A stretch of DNA of 64,000 nt from Chitinophagaceae bacterium (GTDB taxonomy: Bacteria > Bacteroidota > Bacteroidia > Chitinophagales > Chitinophagaceae), in the NCBI GenBank assembly GCA_024103425.1, contig JAGFIS010000003.1:53521-117520 (forward strand), read 5' to 3'. The notes below the pieces were generated by a model. It saw only the letters and a list, made by a program, of their open reading frames with translations. It ran no database searches and was not told the origin of the DNA. A program made the position numbers and the translations under genes. How positions within the stretch are numbered: position 1 is the stretch's first letter; each line of letters begins with the position of its first letter. Shown one piece after another: positions 7,798 through 16,420 of this stretch.

Positions 7798-9156
7798 TCA
7801 CGTTTTTTGTTGCTTCTTTCCTGCAAACAAGAAGTAGATCAACAGGAAGGCGGCGAGTACACCAAGAGCCGTTAATCCTGTTTTTCTTTCTGTGATAATA
7901 ATACTAATTCCTACAAAGGTATAAGCTGCAATGAATATTAAGGGCAATAACGGGTACCATTTGATTTTATAGATACCGGTATCGTCGAGGTGCCGGGTGC
8001 GTTTGCGCAGGATGAATATCGCCGCTGCCGATAACGACATGCCGAAGCAATCCAGTAAAATGGTGAAGCTCAGAATGGTGTCAAATTCTTTGGCCCAGAA
8101 AACAATCAGGGCACTCACTGCCGCAAATACACTTACAGAGGTTGTCAGTACATCTGTCTTGGGATTTCGTTTGTTGAATGCCGCCGGCAATATTTTATCG
8201 TCGCTCATCGCTGCCATCACGCGCGGGTTGCTCATCAGTAGCACATTCACATAAGCAAGCACACTCAGAAAGAGCAGTACAGATAAGATTTTTTCTGCTG
8301 CGGGTCCAAATACTTTCGAAGCCATGATAGCCGCAATATTGGTGGAGTGACCCAGTGCTTCGTAACCGATGACTTTGACGTAGGCATAATTGATGAGCAG
8401 ATATAAAACCAGTATGATTGCGATACCAATGAAGATGGCTCTTGGCAGGGTCTTCCGCGGATGTTTGATTTCTTCGCCGAAATTAATTGTCTGCTGATAC
8501 CCTCCGTAGGTAAAGCTTACAGCGACCAAGCCGATACCGAATGCCTTCAGGTAAGCGAGGAAATTTTGACTGTGAGCCGATCCTGCAAACAAATCTACCT
8601 TGGTTCCTGTCTCAAAAAACAAAGGACTGATCAGCGCCAGCACTAACGCTACCTTAATGATGGTGAGTACATTCTGGGCGCGGGCACTCATTTTCAATCC
8701 AAGCAGATTGATACCATAAAACAGCACGATAGACACTAAGGCAATTGTGGTCTGATACTTTAATAGAGTTGCGGGGTCGCTGTGCGGAAAAAGGACACCC
8801 GTAATATATTCTCCTCCCACCAGTGCAACAGCGCCGAGCGTGGCAGCATTACTGATGATGATGACACAGTTGATTCCGAAAGCAATAGATGGATGGTAAG
8901 CGTATGAAAATACTTTATAATAACCTCCGGTTACCGGCAATCTGCTTCCGATTTCTGCGTATGTTAGTGCTCCGCAAAAAGCGACGACCCCGCCGGCCAC
9001 CCAACTTAAGAAATAGATAAGCGGACTGTCAATTGCTGCTGCAACATTGACGGGTGTACGGAAGATGCCCATGCCTAAAACAAAGCTGACCATCAGTACC
9101 GATACGTCGAACAATCCTAAGAGGTGAGTCGGTTTAGCCTTGGGTTGAGCTTCCAT
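7798..9156 (-). CDS. APC-superfamily amino acid permease
   Basis: Inner membrane amino acid transporter of 452 aa with about 12 hydrophobic segments. The first helix region reads FVLGMGIFRTPVNVA, the helix-1 substrate-binding break of APC/LAT-type carriers, followed by GGVVAFCGALTYAEIGSRLP, the classic consensus of the second helix and loop. The C-terminus is Lys-rich. It is first in a two-gene unit with the PLP lyase, whose start follows 22 bases after the stop, so the two probably handle the same amino acid. A near-consensus -7 box (TATCTTTA) precedes the ATG. Confidence 0.9.
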   Translation of the reverse strand: MEAQPKAKPTHLLGLFDVSVLMVSFVLGMGIFRTPVNVAAAIDSPLIYFLSWVAGGVVAFCGALTYAEIGSRLPVTGGYYKVFSYAYHPSIAFGINCVIIISNAATLGAVALVGGEYITGVLFPHSDPATLLKYQTTIALVSIVLFYGINLLGLKMSARAQNVLTIIKVALVLALISPLFFETGTKVDLFAGSAHSQNFLAYLKAFGIGLVAVSFTYGGYQQTINFGEEIKHPRKTLPRAIFIGIAIILVLYLLINYAYVKVIGYEALGHSTNIAAIMASKVFGPAAEKILSVLLFLSVLAYVNVLLMSNPRVMAAMSDDKILPAAFNKRNPKTDVLTTSVSVFAAVSALIVFWAKEFDTILSFTILLDCFGMSLSAAAIFILRKRTRHLDDTGIYKIKWYPLLPLIFIAAYTFVGISIIITERKTGLTALGVLAAFLLIYFLFAGKKQQKT

Positions 9157-9195
9157 ATGCTAAAGATAAACATTAACGAGTGTGTTGAATTGGTT

Positions 9196-9203
9196 TAATT
9201 TTG
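9196..9203 (+). promoter_or_regulatory. -7 box of the TonB receptor gene at 9222
   Basis: TAATTTTG, an exact TAnnTTTG match, 18 bases before the ATG. No clear -33 TTTG is seen. Confidence 0.45.
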
Positions 9204-9221
9204 AAGATAATCACGTCTTTT

Positions 9222-11273
9222 ATGAGAAAACTGTTCATCTTCTTTATATCGATATTATGGCTGCCGGTAATGGCACAGACTGCTAACGAAGAGGTTTCAG
9301 AAACTGATACCCTTCAGAATGTAGTCATTTCCGCGTTTGAATCTTACCGTCCGCTGCTCAGCGTTCCCGCTCCCGTTAACCTGATTAATGAAAGCCAGAT
9401 GTATCAGACAAACAACCTCTCGTGGGTGCGGGCGATGAACAATATGCCCGGTGTCAATATGGACGAGCGCTCTCCCGGCAGTTACCGCCTCAACATCAGA
9501 GGAAGCTCGATGCGGTCGCCATTCGGTGTGCGGAATGTGAAGATTTATTACAACGGAATTCCGATGACAGATCCTGGTGGTAATACCTTTTTTCAAATCC
9601 TTGGGATATACAATGCTACCTCGATTGAGGTGATTAAAGGCCCTTCGGGAAGTGTGTACGGAACAGGAACGGGTGGTGTTGTGTTATTAACTGACGAGCC
9701 TAAAAGATCGGGAATTCAGTTTACGGATACCTATGGAAGTTATAATACCAACAGTTTGGGCTTTGCTGCCAATATTGTAAACGATGGCAAAAAGATTTCT
9801 TTTAAATATAACCGCCAATCGTCGGATGGATTCCGCGACCATACTAAGATGTACAGGGATGTTGTCTCCATGAATGCATCATTGGTAAATAAGAAAAAGT
9901 TCAAGATGGGCAATTACTTTATCTACGGCAGGTCTTACTACCAGACACCGGGTGCGCTGACACTTGCAGAGTACGAGGCGAATCCGAGAAGTGCGCGTCC
10001 GAAAGCCGGTCCTAATCCTTCGGCAGATGAAGCTCATGCAGAGTTTACGTTGAACTATTTCCTGGCAGGATTGAAGATGGAGCAGCAGATTTCGGGTAGT
10101 CTGAAAAACTACGTCGTCCTCTATGGGTCTTATTCTCAAAACAGGAATCCCAACTTCAGAAACTTCTCGAGAACAAGCGAACCCCACTTTGGCGGCAGAA
10201 CGGATTTTACTTATTCCGCTATGGTGGATGATAAACAGTTCACCCTGGATTTCGGAGGCGAATATCAGCACAGCTTCAACGGGCAGCGGGTGTATAAGAA
10301 TAACGGCGGCACACCCGGCGATTTACAGACTGATAATGAGATTCAAAACACACAGGCTTTTGTATTCGCGCAGGCTAATATGGAACTCGGAAAAGGTTTT
10401 TCGGCAAGCGCGGGAACCAGTGTCAACTTCCTGGATGTCGACTTCAGCAGGTTCTATGATGAGAACATACGCCACAAACGTTCCTTCAAAAATGAGTGGG
10501 CACCGAGAGTGAGTCTGAGTAAACAGTTGAATCCTGATATGGTTGTATATGGCTCTGTTGCGCGTGGCTTTTCTCCGCCTGCTACATCAGAGCTGTTGCC
10601 TTCTACCGATATCTTCAACACCACCCTACAGGCAGAATCGGGCGTGAATTACGAGGTAGGATGGCGTGCCAGCGTGATGAACAGAAGGTTGTTTACAGAT
10701 GTCAGCCTCTTCAGTTACAGGCTTAAGAATTCAATCACCCAGAAGCGCGATGCCAGTGGGGGAGATTACTTCAGTAACGCAGGAAAAGCTGTTCAGCAAG
10801 GGCTTGAGGCATTGATTAATTTTCAGGTAATCGACCGTCCTACGGGAATTTTCAAGGGCATCTCCACTTTGCTGACGGGTACATGGCACCATTTTGTTTA
10901 TAAGGACTATAAGCCGGGTGCTAATGATTATTCGGGAAATAAAGTGGCCGGTGTAAGTCCGGTGAAGATTGCTTTCTCCGGAAATATATTTTTTGTTTCC
11001 GGTACACAGTTGAATATCTCCGCTCTTTATAACGGAAAGGTGGCCTTGAACGATGCCAATTCGGAATACGCATCAGATTATTTTCTGTTACATGCCAAAG
11101 TATACCAGTGTATCGACCTGAATAAAAGAAGCTATATAAAGTTGTTTACAGGTGTAGATAATATTTTCAATACAATTTACAGTCTGGGTAATGATATCAA
11201 CGGCGCAGTCGGAAGGTATTATAACGCTGCAGCCGGAAGATCGTTTTACGGAGGTGTTTCGTTTGATTTGTAA
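9222..11273 (+). CDS. TonB-dependent outer membrane receptor
   Basis: Outer-membrane gated channel of 683 aa. Start chosen at the ATG at 9222, which gives a clean signal peptide (MRKLFIFFISILWLPVMAQ); the open frame extends to a TTG at 9201 overlapping the -7 box. After cleavage comes a TonB-box-like TLQNVVISA, then a plug domain (LINESQMYQTNNLSWVRAMN, NMPGVNMDERSPG, IEVIKGPSGSVYGTGTGGVV) and a 22-strand-type barrel ending in GGVSFDL with a terminal hydrophobic residue. It resembles siderophore receptors in layout, but the ligand cannot be read from the sequence. Unlike the next gene it has no riboswitch. Confidence 0.88.
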   Translation: MRKLFIFFISILWLPVMAQTANEEVSETDTLQNVVISAFESYRPLLSVPAPVNLINESQMYQTNNLSWVRAMNNMPGVNMDERSPGSYRLNIRGSSMRSPFGVRNVKIYYNGIPMTDPGGNTFFQILGIYNATSIEVIKGPSGSVYGTGTGGVVLLTDEPKRSGIQFTDTYGSYNTNSLGFAANIVNDGKKISFKYNRQSSDGFRDHTKMYRDVVSMNASLVNKKKFKMGNYFIYGRSYYQTPGALTLAEYEANPRSARPKAGPNPSADEAHAEFTLNYFLAGLKMEQQISGSLKNYVVLYGSYSQNRNPNFRNFSRTSEPHFGGRTDFTYSAMVDDKQFTLDFGGEYQHSFNGQRVYKNNGGTPGDLQTDNEIQNTQAFVFAQANMELGKGFSASAGTSVNFLDVDFSRFYDENIRHKRSFKNEWAPRVSLSKQLNPDMVVYGSVARGFSPPATSELLPSTDIFNTTLQAESGVNYEVGWRASVMNRRLFTDVSLFSYRLKNSITQKRDASGGDYFSNAGKAVQQGLEALINFQVIDRPTGIFKGISTLLTGTWHHFVYKDYKPGANDYSGNKVAGVSPVKIAFSGNIFFVSGTQLNISALYNGKVALNDANSEYASDYFLLHAKVYQCIDLNKRSYIKLFTGVDNIFNTIYSLGNDINGAVGRYYNAAAGRSFYGGVSFDL

Positions 11274-11335
11274 AAAAAAGAGTAACTCCCGGTAATCAGT
11301 TTGGTTAATTCATTTTAATGCGCTTACATTTGCGC

Positions 11336-11510
11336 CTGAAATTGGTTTCTTGAAGAATTAAAAAGGGAATCCGGTGTAAATCCGGAGCTATCCCCGTAGC
11401 TGTAAGGTTTACCATCGCCAAATGATGGTTCGGGTACAAGCCACTGGAAAATTCCGGGAAGGCGCCCGATAAAAAACCCAAGCCAGAAGACCTGCCTGTT
11501 TCAAAATTAT
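11336..11510 (+). promoter_or_regulatory. Cobalamin (B12) riboswitch
   Basis: Typical conserved blocks of the cobalamin riboswitch are in order: GGGAATCCGGTGTAAATCCG, GAGCTATCCCCGTAGCTGTA, GCCACTG, GGGAAGGCGCCCGAT and the B12 box AGCCAGAAGACCTGCC (11481-11496). It lies 90 bases upstream of a BtuB-like receptor. In this family, ligand binding usually blocks expression, so the receptor would be made when B12 is scarce. Confidence 0.95.
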
Positions 11511-11601
11511 TTAACCAAAAGCTTTCGGGATGAAAGGCAGAGGGATGAAATACGGCACTCCTTTGATTTTTTTTCATTTTCCGGAAGCAAAAAAAATTTT
11601 T

Positions 11602-13533
11602 ATGAAAAAAGGATGGCTTATTGCGCTGGTAATAGTTGCTAACGGGTCGCTGCGGGCACAAGACAGCACTCAGGTACTAGACGAAGTGGTGGTAACTGCT
11701 TCCAAAACACCAATCAAACAGAGTCAAACCGGAAAAGTAGTAACGGTTATTTCGAAACAAACTATCGAACAAAATCCGGGAAAGACATTGACGGAATTAC
11801 TCAGTGAACAAGCCGGTGTAACCATTAACGGCGCCACCGGAAATCTGGGTAATAATCCTGCTATCTATCTCAGAGGCGCTTCCTCCGGTAATACACTGAT
11901 TTTGCTGGACGGGATTCCTCTTTACGACCCTTCCTCGGTCAGCGGAGAATTTGATCTGAACAATTTCGATGTTTCCTTACTTGAAAAAGTAGAAATTTTG
12001 AAAGGGGCACAGTCGACACTCTATGGGTCTGATGCCGTTGCCGGCGTGGTCAACCTGATAACTAAGAAAGAGACTTCCAAGCCTTTCACCGGGAGCGCTA
12101 TTGCAGGCGCCGGAAGTTACGGTACCTGGAAGGCAGGTGCTACACTGACAGGTGCTAACGAAAATGGATATTCGTTCCTGATAAACTACTCCAAATTAAA
12201 ATCAGCAGGGTTCAGTTCTGCTTATGATTCAACCGGAACGGCGGGCTTTGATAAAGATGGTTTCAACAGCGATATGTTCATGGTAAGGTTGGGAGCGAAG
12301 CTCTCAGAGAAAACTCAGTTATCACTTTATGGCAAGTACAGTAAGTACGGTGGTGATATTGATGCGGGAGCATTTATGGATGATAAAGACTACACATACA
12401 GAAACACCAACCTGATCGGCGGTTTATCATTTGACTATCATTTGAAAAATGGTTTTGTCCGTTTTCTTTACAATGCGAACCGTTATAAAAGAAATTTCAC
12501 TGATGACTCCTCTCATGTTGGCGGATTCTCAAAATACCAATATGGTAACTATGAAGGCATGTCGCATTACGCCGAACTGTATACCAGCCTGAAGCTGAGT
12601 AAAAAAGTGGAATTGCTTGCAGGAGCGGATTACAGGCATAACAATACAGATCAGATATATATCTATCTTCCCGATTATGGTTTTCCTGCCTTGCCGATTG
12701 CAGCAGACAGTGCTAAGACGCATCAGGTAAGTGCTTACGCATCGATGCAAATACATACCGATGGCGGGTTCGGACTGGAAGCGGGAGGAAGATTTAATTA
12801 TCAGAATTTGTATGGCAGTAACGGGACAGTATCCATCAATCCGTTTTATAAAATCAATGAGCATTGGAAGATATACGGAACACTGGCCTCAGCCTATAAA
12901 ATACCGACTCTTTATCAATTGTATTCAGAATACGGAAACACAAAACTCAAACCCGAGACTACGCAATCGGCTGAAGCCGGTGTGATGTGGGCTGACAAAG
13001 CTTCGTTTGTGAGAGCGACCGGATTTTTAAGATCCGGCAGAGATGTGATTCTTTTCCATACGGATCCGGTAACGTATATGAGTCAATATGTCAATGGTGA
13101 TAAACAAAATGATCAGGGAGTTGAAGTAGAAGGAAAGTACGCTGTTAACAATCAACTGGCTTTTCAACTGAACTACACTTTCGTAGATGGTAAGATTACA
13201 ACTCAAAACAACGGGAAAGATTCGAGTTATTTCAACCTGTACAAAAAACCTAAGAATGTGTTGAATGTAGGTGTCGTTTACAGTCCTCTGAAAGATCTCG
13301 ATTTTGGCTTGCAACTGCATACTGCAAGTAAAGCATACGAAGGGCAGTATATGGCTCCTCCTTTCGTGTTGAAAGGATATTATACGCTGGGCTTTAATGT
13401 GAATTACTCACCTGCAGAGCCTTTAAGCCTGTTTGTGAATCTGGCAAACCTTACAAATCAAAAATATTTTGACACCAGAGGGTACAACACCCGTGGATTT
13501 AATTTCATGGCAGGTGCAAGAGTGTCCTTCTAA
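11602..13533 (+). CDS. btuB: TonB-dependent vitamin B12 receptor, BtuB-like
   Basis: Outer-membrane cobalamin receptor, 643 aa. Start chosen at the ATG at 11602 because it opens a signal peptide (MKKGWLIALVIVANGSLRAQ); the frame is open from 11530, but those residues are not signal-like. The TonB box region VLDEVVVTASKTP matches BtuB and related receptors; the plug has PGKTLTELLSEQAGVTING, YLRGASSGNTLILLDGIPL and LKGAQSTLYGSDAVAGVVNL. The barrel ends with GFNFMAGARVSF, Phe-terminal as required for BAM folding. The riboswitch upstream makes cobalamin the most likely ligand. A hairpin terminator follows. Confidence 0.92.
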   Translation: MKKGWLIALVIVANGSLRAQDSTQVLDEVVVTASKTPIKQSQTGKVVTVISKQTIEQNPGKTLTELLSEQAGVTINGATGNLGNNPAIYLRGASSGNTLILLDGIPLYDPSSVSGEFDLNNFDVSLLEKVEILKGAQSTLYGSDAVAGVVNLITKKETSKPFTGSAIAGAGSYGTWKAGATLTGANENGYSFLINYSKLKSAGFSSAYDSTGTAGFDKDGFNSDMFMVRLGAKLSEKTQLSLYGKYSKYGGDIDAGAFMDDKDYTYRNTNLIGGLSFDYHLKNGFVRFLYNANRYKRNFTDDSSHVGGFSKYQYGNYEGMSHYAELYTSLKLSKKVELLAGADYRHNNTDQIYIYLPDYGFPALPIAADSAKTHQVSAYASMQIHTDGGFGLEAGGRFNYQNLYGSNGTVSINPFYKINEHWKIYGTLASAYKIPTLYQLYSEYGNTKLKPETTQSAEAGVMWADKASFVRATGFLRSGRDVILFHTDPVTYMSQYVNGDKQNDQGVEVEGKYAVNNQLAFQLNYTFVDGKITTQNNGKDSSYFNLYKKPKNVLNVGVVYSPLKDLDFGLQLHTASKAYEGQYMAPPFVLKGYYTLGFNVNYSPAEPLSLFVNLANLTNQKYFDTRGYNTRGFNFMAGARVSF

Positions 13534-13553
13534 TACTTGTTTGAGCAAAATAG

Positions 13554-13590
13554 AACAGGGCGAAACCGTTTGGGCTCGCCCTACTTGTTT
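13554..13590 (+). terminator. Terminator after btuB
   Basis: Stem AACAGGGCGA (13554-13563) pairs with TCGCCCT (13576-13582) plus TTGTT beyond a short bulge; a T-rich stretch follows. Moderate strength. Confidence 0.5.
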
Positions 13591-13691
13591 AAAATAATAT
13601 AGACTATACGATGAGACAAATAGACTGACTGGTTCTTGAAATCTTCGGAGCGTTGGCCGGACAAACGCGCGGAGCGATCTGGTTGTCCTTG

Positions 13692-13735
13692 TCCGCCGCG
13701 GCGGATTTGGTTACTTTTTGGAGACAAAAAGTGAC
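13692..13735. repeat. REP-like palindromic element
   Basis: Two palindromes side by side: TCCGCCGCGGCGGA (13692-13705, perfect) and GTTACTTTTTG-GAGA-CAAAAAGTGAC (13710-13735, one G-T pair). They sit in the convergent gap between btuB and the DUF1080 gene. From memory, similar motifs recur between genes in Sphingobacteria-like genomes; I cannot count copies here. Confidence 0.5.
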
Positions 13736-13773
13736 AATCAGAACCGTGGAATTGAACTCAAAGTGTACTGAAC

Positions 13774-14493
13774 TTATATCCTCCTAATCCTAATATTCCT
13801 ATACCACACCTCATCTCCATGATATTGCAGTGCTATCCTGCCTGTTTTAAACTTTCCGAAGTCAGGCATGTACTTAAACTTGCTGATAGCAATCATATCT
13901 TTCCAGTTCTGATCCCACATGCGGGTGCTGAGAACATGCTCCCCGTTCATGTAGAAATCCAGTTTTCCGTTTTTACTTCTGATGATGATCCTGTTCCATT
14001 CTCCTAGCGGTCTCACGGCTTCTTTAGATGCAATCATATCATAGAGATCTCCTGCGCGGTGGGTGTACAGCCGGCTGTCGGAGTGTCCCGGTCGGGTGGG
14101 AGTTCCGTTATCTAACACCTGCATTTCAGGACCCGTGAGATAAGTGGCTTCATACTGTTTGTCTTCTTTTACATAAAAGATGATGCCACTGTTGCCTTTC
14201 TCGCTGATCTTCCATTCGAGTTCCAGCTCGAAGTCGCCGTATTCTTCATCGGTCACCAGATCGCCGATTTCTTCTTTCTTGTACTGTTGTTCGTTGAGTT
14301 TATCGGGATACAATACACCATCCTGTACCTTCCAGAAGTTTCCTGCTGTTTTCTGGTTGTAAACATGCCAGCCTTTGGTTGAATTCTGCTTGAGAATTGT
14401 TTTCCAGGTACCCGAAGAGCCCGAATTGTTCTGAGTGCTTGTGCAAGAGGCCATCAGAAGTGCGGCGAACAGGAATAAAGAGATTCTTTTCAT
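13774..14493 (-). CDS. DUF1080 (3-keto-disaccharide hydrolase-like) lipoprotein
   Basis: Secreted lipoprotein of 239 aa: signal MKRISLFLFAALLMASC with lipobox LMASC. The rest is one DUF1080 domain with a jelly-roll/concanavalin-like fold; recognisable parts are WHVYNQKTAGNFWKVQDGVL, FELELEWKISEKGNSGIIF, YTHRAGDLYDMI and GEWNRIIIRSKNGKLDFYMN. Some family members hydrolyse 3-keto-glycosides, others have only a sugar-binding role. It lies 17 bases downstream of a sugar epimerase-type gene on the same strand, so a role in oxidative sugar degradation is likely but inferred. Confidence 0.85.
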   Translation of the reverse strand: MKRISLFLFAALLMASCTSTQNNSGSSGTWKTILKQNSTKGWHVYNQKTAGNFWKVQDGVLYPDKLNEQQYKKEEIGDLVTDEEYGDFELELEWKISEKGNSGIIFYVKEDKQYEATYLTGPEMQVLDNGTPTRPGHSDSRLYTHRAGDLYDMIASKEAVRPLGEWNRIIIRSKNGKLDFYMNGEHVLSTRMWDQNWKDMIAISKFKYMPDFGKFKTGRIALQYHGDEVWYRNIRIRRI

Positions 14494-14510
14494 AATCCTT
14501 TTTTTATTGA

Positions 14511-15569
14511 TTAATCATTCAAGCCTAAAACCTTTTTGTTAAGTGCCGGATCTTTCACCGTGGCGGCAAAGTCGTCAAATGCTTTTTTTGTTGTGCGGAT
14601 GATATGTTCTTTGATGAAGGGAGCGCCTTCTTTTGCTCCGTCTTCAGAATTCTTGATACAACATTCCCATTCAAGCACAGCCCATCCATCGTAGTCATAT
14701 TCGGCAAGTTTAGAGAATATGCGCTTGAAATCTACCTGACCGTCTCCGGGAGACCTGTATCTCCCGGCTCTCTTCAGCCAGGGCTGATAACCGCCAAAGG
14801 TGCCCTGCCGTCCGGTAGCATTGAATTCAGCATCCTTAACATGGAAGGCTTTGATGCGCTCGTGATAGAAATCAATGTATTGAATATAGTCAAGACATTG
14901 CAACACGAAATGTGAGGGATCGTAAAGCAGACAGGCTCTCGGGTGGTTGTTTACTTTCTCAAGAAACATCTCATAGGTTTCACCGTCAAAAAGATCTTCG
15001 CCCGGGTGAATCTCATAACAAACATCGACACCTGCTTCATCGAATGCATCCAGGATAGGCTTCCATCTGCGGGCCAATTCGGTAAAGCCTTCTTCTACCA
15101 GTCCTGCAGGCCTTTGCGGCCATGGATGAAAAGTGTGCCACAGTAACGAACCGCTGAAGGTAGCGTGTGCTTTCAATCCGAGATTCTTGCTGGCGAGTGC
15201 GGCATATTTTAATTGTTGGATAGCCCACTCGGTTCTTTCCTTCGGATGTCCTTGTAAATGTTGTGGGGCGAAGCTGTCAAACAACAAATCGTAAGCGGGA
15301 TGTACGGCTACCAACTGCCCTTGCAGATGTGTAGAGAGTTCAGATATCTCCATCCCGTGTGACTGAACGATACCCTTAAGTTCATCGGCATACGTTTTAC
15401 TCGTAGCTGCTTTTTCAAGATCGATAAATCGCTCGTCGAGAGTGGGGATCTGAATGCCTTTATATCCTAATTGCGAAGCCCACCGGCAGATGTTGTCCAG
15501 ATTATCAAACGGAGCTTTATCTCCGATGAACTGGGCTATAAAAATTGCGGGCCCTTTTATTGTTTTCAT
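14511..15569 (-). CDS. Sugar phosphate isomerase/epimerase family protein (xylose isomerase-like TIM barrel)
   Basis: Cytoplasmic TIM-barrel protein of 352 aa without signal peptide. Metal-ligand segments typical for this family are visible: VCYEIHPGEDLFDGETYEMF (Glu and His), CLLYDPSHFVLQ (Asp and His), IKAFHVKDAEFN (His) and WAVLEWEC (Glu). The N-terminal strand region is IAQFIGDKAPFDNLDNICRW. It precedes the DUF1080 lipoprotein by 17 bases. This pairing is common in Bacteroidota loci for 3-keto-sugar or inositol-like catabolism. Substrate unknown. Confidence 0.85.
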   Translation of the reverse strand: MKTIKGPAIFIAQFIGDKAPFDNLDNICRWASQLGYKGIQIPTLDERFIDLEKAATSKTYADELKGIVQSHGMEISELSTHLQGQLVAVHPAYDLLFDSFAPQHLQGHPKERTEWAIQQLKYAALASKNLGLKAHATFSGSLLWHTFHPWPQRPAGLVEEGFTELARRWKPILDAFDEAGVDVCYEIHPGEDLFDGETYEMFLEKVNNHPRACLLYDPSHFVLQCLDYIQYIDFYHERIKAFHVKDAEFNATGRQGTFGGYQPWLKRAGRYRSPGDGQVDFKRIFSKLAEYDYDGWAVLEWECCIKNSEDGAKEGAPFIKEHIIRTTKKAFDDFAATVKDPALNKKVLGLND

Positions 15570-15635
15570 AAAAGATGAATATTTAGATTCAATGAAGTCG
15601 GCCGTAATGGCGTTTTAAAATTACAAAGAAACAGG

Positions 15636-16106
15636 CTACTCTTCGGTTACCTTAACCGTCCGGTTAAAACTCTCACTGAGAGAGATAAGTGTTTCTGTTC
15701 TTTCGATACCTTTTATCTTTTGCAGTTCGTCGTGAAGAACATATTTCAACTGGTTAATGTCTTTACAAACGATTTCGGCAAACATGCTGTAGTTACCGGT
15801 AGTATAGTTCAGCCTTACGATCTGAGGTATCCTTTCTAATTCTTTAGCCACTTGTTCGTACATCGAACTTTTCTCCAGAAAGATACCCACGAAGGCAGTG
15901 ATATCAAATCCTAATAGTTTTAGATTTACCTTTAGCTTCTTCCCTTTTACAATACCGAGTTCTTCTAATTTTTTAATCCTGACGTGAATAGTACCCCCGC
16001 TGACAAACAGTTTTTTACCCAATTCAGCATAAGGTGTCTCGGCATTTTCGCTCATCTCCTGTATAATCTGAAGATCGAGTTTGTCAATATTAAACTTCGC
16101 TGCCAT
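15636..16106 (-). CDS. Lrp/AsnC family transcriptional regulator
   Basis: DNA-binding regulator of 156 aa. The N-terminal winged HTH spans about residues 5-60 (LDLQIIQEMSENAETPYAEL, GGTIHVRIKKLEELGIV) and the C-terminal RAM/AsnC ligand-binding domain residues 70-150 (FVGIFLEKSSMYEQVAKELE, GNYSMFAEIVCKDINQLKYV). Members respond to amino acids and act as octamers. It is transcribed away from the tRNA-like RNA gene. Target genes cannot be told from the sequence. Confidence 0.92.
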   Translation of the reverse strand: MAAKFNIDKLDLQIIQEMSENAETPYAELGKKLFVSGGTIHVRIKKLEELGIVKGKKLKVNLKLLGFDITAFVGIFLEKSSMYEQVAKELERIPQIVRLNYTTGNYSMFAEIVCKDINQLKYVLHDELQKIKGIERTETLISLSESFNRTVKVTEE

Positions 16107-16135
16107 TTTGAAAAGTGTTTTTGAAAAATATCAGA

Positions 16136-16143
16136 CAAAAGTA
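16136..16143 (-). promoter_or_regulatory. -7 box for the Lrp/AsnC gene
   Basis: Minus-strand TACTTTTG, exact TAnnTTTG, 29 bases before the ATG. A TTTG at 16170-16173 is 26 bases further upstream, too far for the usual spacing. Confidence 0.45.
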
Positions 16144-16189
16144 AAGATAATTAAATCATTTCTATATTTCAAAGAATCTGTTTAAAATA

Positions 16190-16221
16190 TTTGTTTTGTA
16201 ATAGCACAGTATTTAGATTTG
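16190..16221 (+). promoter_or_regulatory. Promoter of the tRNA-like RNA
   Basis: -33 TTTG (16190-16193), spacing of 20, -7 TAGATTTG (16214-16221). This is the ideal Bacteroidota vegetative promoter. Transcription should begin near 16228, giving a short 5' leader before the cloverleaf. Confidence 0.7.
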
Positions 16222-16242
16222 CATCAGATTAGTTCTTTAACA

Positions 16243-16415
16243 CTGTGGGGTGATGAAATTTTTGGCAGACATGCCCTCTTGTCTCGGGGGTGAGGATTCC
16301 AGGATAAACGTAACATAGAGCTGTCATCCGGCAACGGGTGATAACCAGGGTCGACCACTAAAACTTTGTGTTATGGCTAACTGCCTCGTGAAGGTTCGAA
16401 CCCTTCCCCTACAGC
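16243..16415 (+). ncRNA. Unidentified tRNA-like structured RNA: class II (Leu-type) cloverleaf with a giant variable arm
   Basis: All parts of a tRNA are present. Acceptor TGTGGGG (16244-16250) pairs with CCCTACA (16407-16413); U8 is at 16251. D-arm ATG/CAT (16253-16255, 16270-16272) has a leucine-like loop ending TTTGGCAGA. Anticodon stem CCCTC/GGGGG encloses loop TTGTCTC (16279-16285; anticodon would be GTC). T-arm GAAGG-TTCGAAC-CCTTC is at 16390-16406. As in tRNA-Leu, the variable arm opens with TG and closes with CGT, but it spans about 98 nt. It folds on itself: GAGG/CCTC, CAG/CTG, a 9-bp stem (16309-16317 with 16367-16375), and a 7-bp hairpin capped by GCAA (16324-16341). Discriminator would be G, and CCA is not encoded. 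tmRNA, SRP, 6S and group I intron signatures are absent. Function unknown. Confidence 0.7.
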
Positions 16416-16420
16416 TAATT

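Noticed and set aside
16286..16389. Group I intron in a tRNA-Leu anticodon loop
   Set aside because: The insert lies after the anticodon stem, is under 100 nt, and shows none of the P, Q, R, S core elements.
16243..16415. tmRNA (ssrA)
   Set aside because: Acceptor and T-arm fit, but the GGATTCGAC block, a tag reading frame and the length of about 350 nt are missing, while a real anticodon arm is present.
16243..16415. SRP RNA or 6S RNA
   Set aside because: No GGAA-capped SRP helix with its asymmetric loops, and no single long bubble-bearing rod as in 6S RNA.
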